Shown: piece by piece, positions 60,521 to 64,000 of the stretch | How the letters are laid out: the number at the start of each line of letters is the position of its first letter | Numbering within the stretch: position 1 is the first letter of the stretch | Assembly: GCA_033002965.1 (NCBI GenBank) | Contig: JAURVB010013889.1 | Coordinates: 124,001 to 188,000 of the forward strand | DNA from: Piper betle | Lineage: Eukaryota > Streptophyta > Magnoliopsida > Piperales > Piperaceae | Direction: 5' to 3' | Length of the DNA: 64,000 nucleotides | Made by a program: the position numbers and the translations under genes | Notes under the pieces: model-generated | What the model was told of the DNA's origin: nothing | The model's database searches: none | The model's input: only the letters and a program-made list of their open reading frames with translations

Positions 60521-61082
60521 TGTTGGGAGAATTGTGCAAACATGTATGATTATTGATCATAAATAATAAAGAAGGAAAAGAAAATTGAGATAAGGACACA
60601 AGGCAAATTTACGTTCGACAACTTTGCCTGCATCTACAGCAGCAGGGAAACTTTTTCTTCAACACGGTAACATATTACAAGCAAAATTTATCATTCAAGA
60701 GATAACACTCACTTAAAGAATAACAAGTGTCTTAAGTCTCACAAACTACTACTAACAAAAGAGAAGAGAACTTGAGGCTACAGTGAAAAGAATGAGAACG
60801 TGGATGAATTGCTTGATGGATTGATTGAAACTAAGCTTCAATACCTTGGTATTTATAAAAATGGAAAGCCACCAATTAGCTTACCAACCATGGATAGTTC
60901 ACATTAGCAATTACTATGTGTAAAACTGAATAGCCATCTTTGAAAGTTTAAGTTCACATTTAGGGTTTGTGAACTCTATTTTACCATGTGTCAATTGAAA
61001 ATAGGTGAAGCTACAATTTCAACTTGCATTCACAATTGTCTTAATCTAAATTATCATGATTACCATACCTTCATTTCTAACA
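60521..61082. mobile_element. Candidate solo LTR, 562 bp
   Basis: Starts TGTTGGGAGA and ends TTTCTAACA, flanked by AACAG and AATAG (four of five match). A GGTATTTATAAA TATA-like site lies near 60850. Composition and ends fit a Copia-type LTR, but the imperfect flanks leave doubt. Confidence 0.4.
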
Positions 61083-61358
61083 AATAGTTATGTTCACAAA
61101 TGATTTAAAAGCTTCAGAGGGACTTATTCTGTTCTTCGTGTTAATTATACTTAACTTAGTGTTTGAAAGTGCTAACGCAAAATTTATTCCGTTAATCGAG
61201 TCTATGCAAGACCATGGTCTAGTTAGAGACATATAATGGCATAGAATTTGTTACATTGATGCTAGTTGGGTCCACACAGACCATAGTATAGTTAAACAGA
61301 TATTATGGCTTAGAGGGATGTTAAAAAGAAGTATTTCATAGTCGGTAATTATCATTAT

Positions 61359-64000
61359 TGTAAAACCCGTGACTCGAGTCAGAGTTTTACGGGAGTGAAC
61401 CAGTCGGTTCAACCGTCGGTTCGAGTCGAGTCAGCTTCATGGACCGCGAGCTGAGTTGAGGCCAGCTGTGAGTTATGAACGATGAGGGTCATGTATGCTC
61501 AAGTGTATGATGATAACGCCTGAAAGATGATGAAAAATGGGTTATCAAGTATATGGAGGTATGCAGTATTGATTGTTATTTTTATTTGATCGTAGAATAG
61601 TTTTAGGCCGAATAACGCATTAGGACGCGTTTGATTATATTCGGGTGGGTTATTAGTTATAGAGCATGTCATTTGGATGTTATTGTGTTTGTTTTATTTT
61701 ATGTGATTTTTCCATATTTTTCTAGATTTTTTTAAAATTTATTACGAACTAGTTATTATTTTGACTCGAGTCGGAATCGAGTCAATACTTATTTACGAAA
61801 CTGCCACTAGAGAACACTTCATCTTCCCCGACACCCTCCCCCTTCCTAAACCCTAGCCGCCCCTGTTCGCGCGCCGCCGCCGCCACGGCCGACGCCGCCT
61901 GGCCGCCGATCAACGCCGCCCCGCCCCGCCGTGTCGTCGCCGTGCCGCCCCGACCAACCCCGGCCACCGTCGCGCCGCCACGACGCCGGAATCGCCCCAC
62001 AAGCCGCGACGCCGCCCACGTCGATTCGCCGCCGTCCGGGCCGCTCCGCCGCCGCTGTGACCCCGACGACCACCCCTCGCCGTCGCCGACATTTCCCCCA
62101 CCATCCCGACCGTCGTCGAGGCCGGCCGGAGCCCCAATCGGAGAACGCCGCCGCCGCCACCCACTTTCGACGCCGCCGCCGACGGCCATCGCCGCCTCGG
62201 CTACTTTGTTTGACACCACCATCGGACCAAGCTCGTCGAGCTGGTGCCGATAGACCCCCTGATTGCCCCGTCCCAAATCATCGCCGGAAAACCGTCGGAA
62301 TCCGCCGGAAAACCGCCGACACTCGCCGGAAAACCGCCGGAACTGCCGGAAAATTGGATTCGTGGGAAATTCGCCGGATCATCCGCCGAACGCACCCGGT
62401 CCAATCTGATCGGACTTCGGACGCCGCTAGGTGCCGAATTCGAGTTTCGAGCCACGAAACGGAAACCCTAGCCGTCGCCGATTTTCGACGACGCGAGGTA
62501 TAATTTATTTTAACTTAATTATTTGAAAGTATTGATTATTAGAATTTGCATGCTATGATTGATGAATTGTGCATTGTAATTACTTATATAAATGTGGATT
62601 TGATTTAGAATAAAATATGAAATTTGTGGAATTGTGTGGTGTTAAAAATAGAAGTTATGAAACTAATTAGGGTTATTAAGTAATAATCATGATCTAATGC
62701 AAACTAACCTAAGTAGACTTGCTAGAATTGATATAGGTTGATGTGTGTTGGTTGATGAGTGATTGTGTTGATTGTGTGTGCATGCTATAGGATGTGTGAT
62801 TCATCATGCGGGCGTTAGTTTTTAGCTTGATTGTGTAGGTACGGTGTAGGAGCTCGCCGCCTAGGCGCGTGGACCCGTTTGGAGCTTCTACCAGGTCCGT
62901 TTAGGACTCGTTCTCTGTTTTACGCTACTCTATTGAATATTTGATTTATCATGTGCAGGACGAGTTAAGTGGCGTTTTATCGGATCCCACTTAACTCGGG
63001 CCATTTAGCCAACAGTTTTATTTCGGATTAATAACCCTCGAGGATGAGATCCCTCGAGTTTGTTTTCGAACTTCAGATCCAGCTCACGATGCCTTCGGGC
63101 CTATTGTATAAATCCCAACCCAGGCCTATATATATATAGTTTTCGTGTTTTCGGTGAGAGATGGAATGAGGGTTACTTGCGGCCACGTCTTCAGATAGGG
63201 CGTGTGCCCGGAAGAGCGGGCTCTGGAGCTGGGGAGAACCCACTTCGTTCCCGAAGGATCCGGACAACTCCACCTTTGAGTTCCTCAAACCCGGAGAAGT
63301 GTGGAGGTTTACGGGTACTGCAATGCAGCGCATGTCTAGACTTGTGGTTTCAAAGGGTACTGAAGGCGACTGCCTGAGAGTGCTCGGCCTTTGTGCTCAA
63401 GGCCAGGAGTAATATGGAAGGTGCAGAGGGCGGTAAGGAATGAAATTTGATGCGAGAAGCGATAGAGAAATGGCCAAGGTATGAGAATGAGAAAGAAAGG
63501 GGGACGCTGTCGACTCGAGGGCGACGGCCCGACGGTGACGGCTCCCGTATGTGCCCTGATGAGAGTTCTTGAGGAAGTATATGGTTTTGATTCAACAGGA
63601 GAGTTTGCTCTCCTGTGCCAGATTGATATTAGTTATTTTCCGGGCCGGTAACACTCGTTACTGACGGTTTTTCTATATATATGTAGGTGAGGAATGCGAG
63701 CGATGAAAGCTGTCGGGACTGCGGAGGAGCAGCACGGAACCGCGCACACATGTACCTGCCGCGTGTAACGTATGTATAATGATGGTGTGTTCTTGTTATG
63801 CAAATGATAATTTTGATGTGTTTCCGTGAATGAATTATTTGTTATGAAACGAACTGATAAATATGACTGAGTAGGGAGCCTTGGAGTTCAGACTCGGCTC
63901 GGGTAAAAACGAATGAGATAATGATTTAATGTTATGTTAGATTGTTTTGTGTTATTGTGTTTTCATAAAATAGTATATATTTTCTTTTGGTTTTTCATTT
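61359..64000. mobile_element. Second copy of the large LTR, inverted, cut by the window edge
   Basis: Starts TGTAAAACCCGTGACTCG, the complement of the end of 57255-60210, and then follows that LTR backwards: TGTATGATGATAAC, a GACTCGAGTC palindrome at 61763, a GC-rich section with CGCCGGAAAACCGCCGG units (62280-62350), GGAGCTCGCCGCCTAGGCGC (62849), GTGGCGTTTTATCGGATCCC (62969) and AGTATATGGTTTTGATTC (63577). The far end is expected about 0.3 kb past the window. Whether this is a solo LTR or the end of a full element cannot be told here. Confidence 0.8.

Noticed and set aside
1..64000. CRISPR arrays, operons, ribosome binding sites, tRNA or rRNA genes
   Set aside because: The DNA is plant nuclear. 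Tandem and inverted repeats here do not have a repeat-spacer pattern, and I saw no tRNA or rRNA gene by eye, although short tRNAs could be missed without a covariance search.

Overview
This is nuclear DNA from a flowering plant. Genes are split by many GT-AG introns, intergenic DNA is very AT-rich, TATA boxes sit a few tens of bases upstream of start codons, and the families are plant-specific (JAV1-type VQ protein, pectinesterase, ATL RING-H2, allantoate deiminase, ZIP, 8CM proline-rich protein, DUF295). Several genes have a very GC-rich 5' end that fades towards the 3' end. That gradient suits a monocot, perhaps a non-grass one, but species cannot be fixed by eye.

Layout. 0-10.7 kb: VQ gene, five-exon pectinesterase, a ~0.6 kb tandem duplication, a broken kelch F-box gene, and an ATL RING-H2 gene on the minus strand. 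13.8-21.1 kb: an intact twelve-exon allantoate amidohydrolase and a three-exon ZIP metal transporter. 22-26.2 kb: a zinc-finger gene fragment followed by transposons (one hAT element, two GC-rich hairpin elements, an LTR fragment). 28.3-31 kb: an eight-exon ERA-type GTPase. 31.8-45.9 kb: three copies of a two-exon double-DUF295 gene, interrupted by AT-rich spacers, a solo LTR candidate, a hAT element and a 1.25 kb insertion. 46.7-49.2 kb: first exon of a conserved plant gene and a hybrid proline-rich protein gene, both minus strand. 51-55.3 kb: a 2.8 kb foldback element and an X8-domain pseudogene split by a hAT element. 57.3-64 kb: a 2.96 kb solo LTR with a perfect 5 bp target duplication and a second, inverted copy cut by the window edge.

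Two themes stand out. First, five otherwise well-conserved genes (VQ, pectinesterase, ZIP, ERA GTPase, proline-rich protein) are each exactly one base short of an open frame, with the loss at or near a short G or C run; the best DUF295 copy has three more single-base losses. This looks like homopolymer undercalling in the assembly rather than gene death. Second, a family of elements sits in or beside TA-rich sequence, has two stacked hairpins at each end and a GC-rich core, and shares a short module (ending in a GACTCG/CGAGTC palindrome) with a hAT element and the large LTRs.

The host genes are independent single genes rather than a pathway cluster: jasmonate defence repression (VQ), wall pectin (pectinesterase), ureide nitrogen recycling (allantoate deiminase), metal uptake (ZIP), organellar ribosome assembly (ERA) and wall/lipid-associated secreted proteins.
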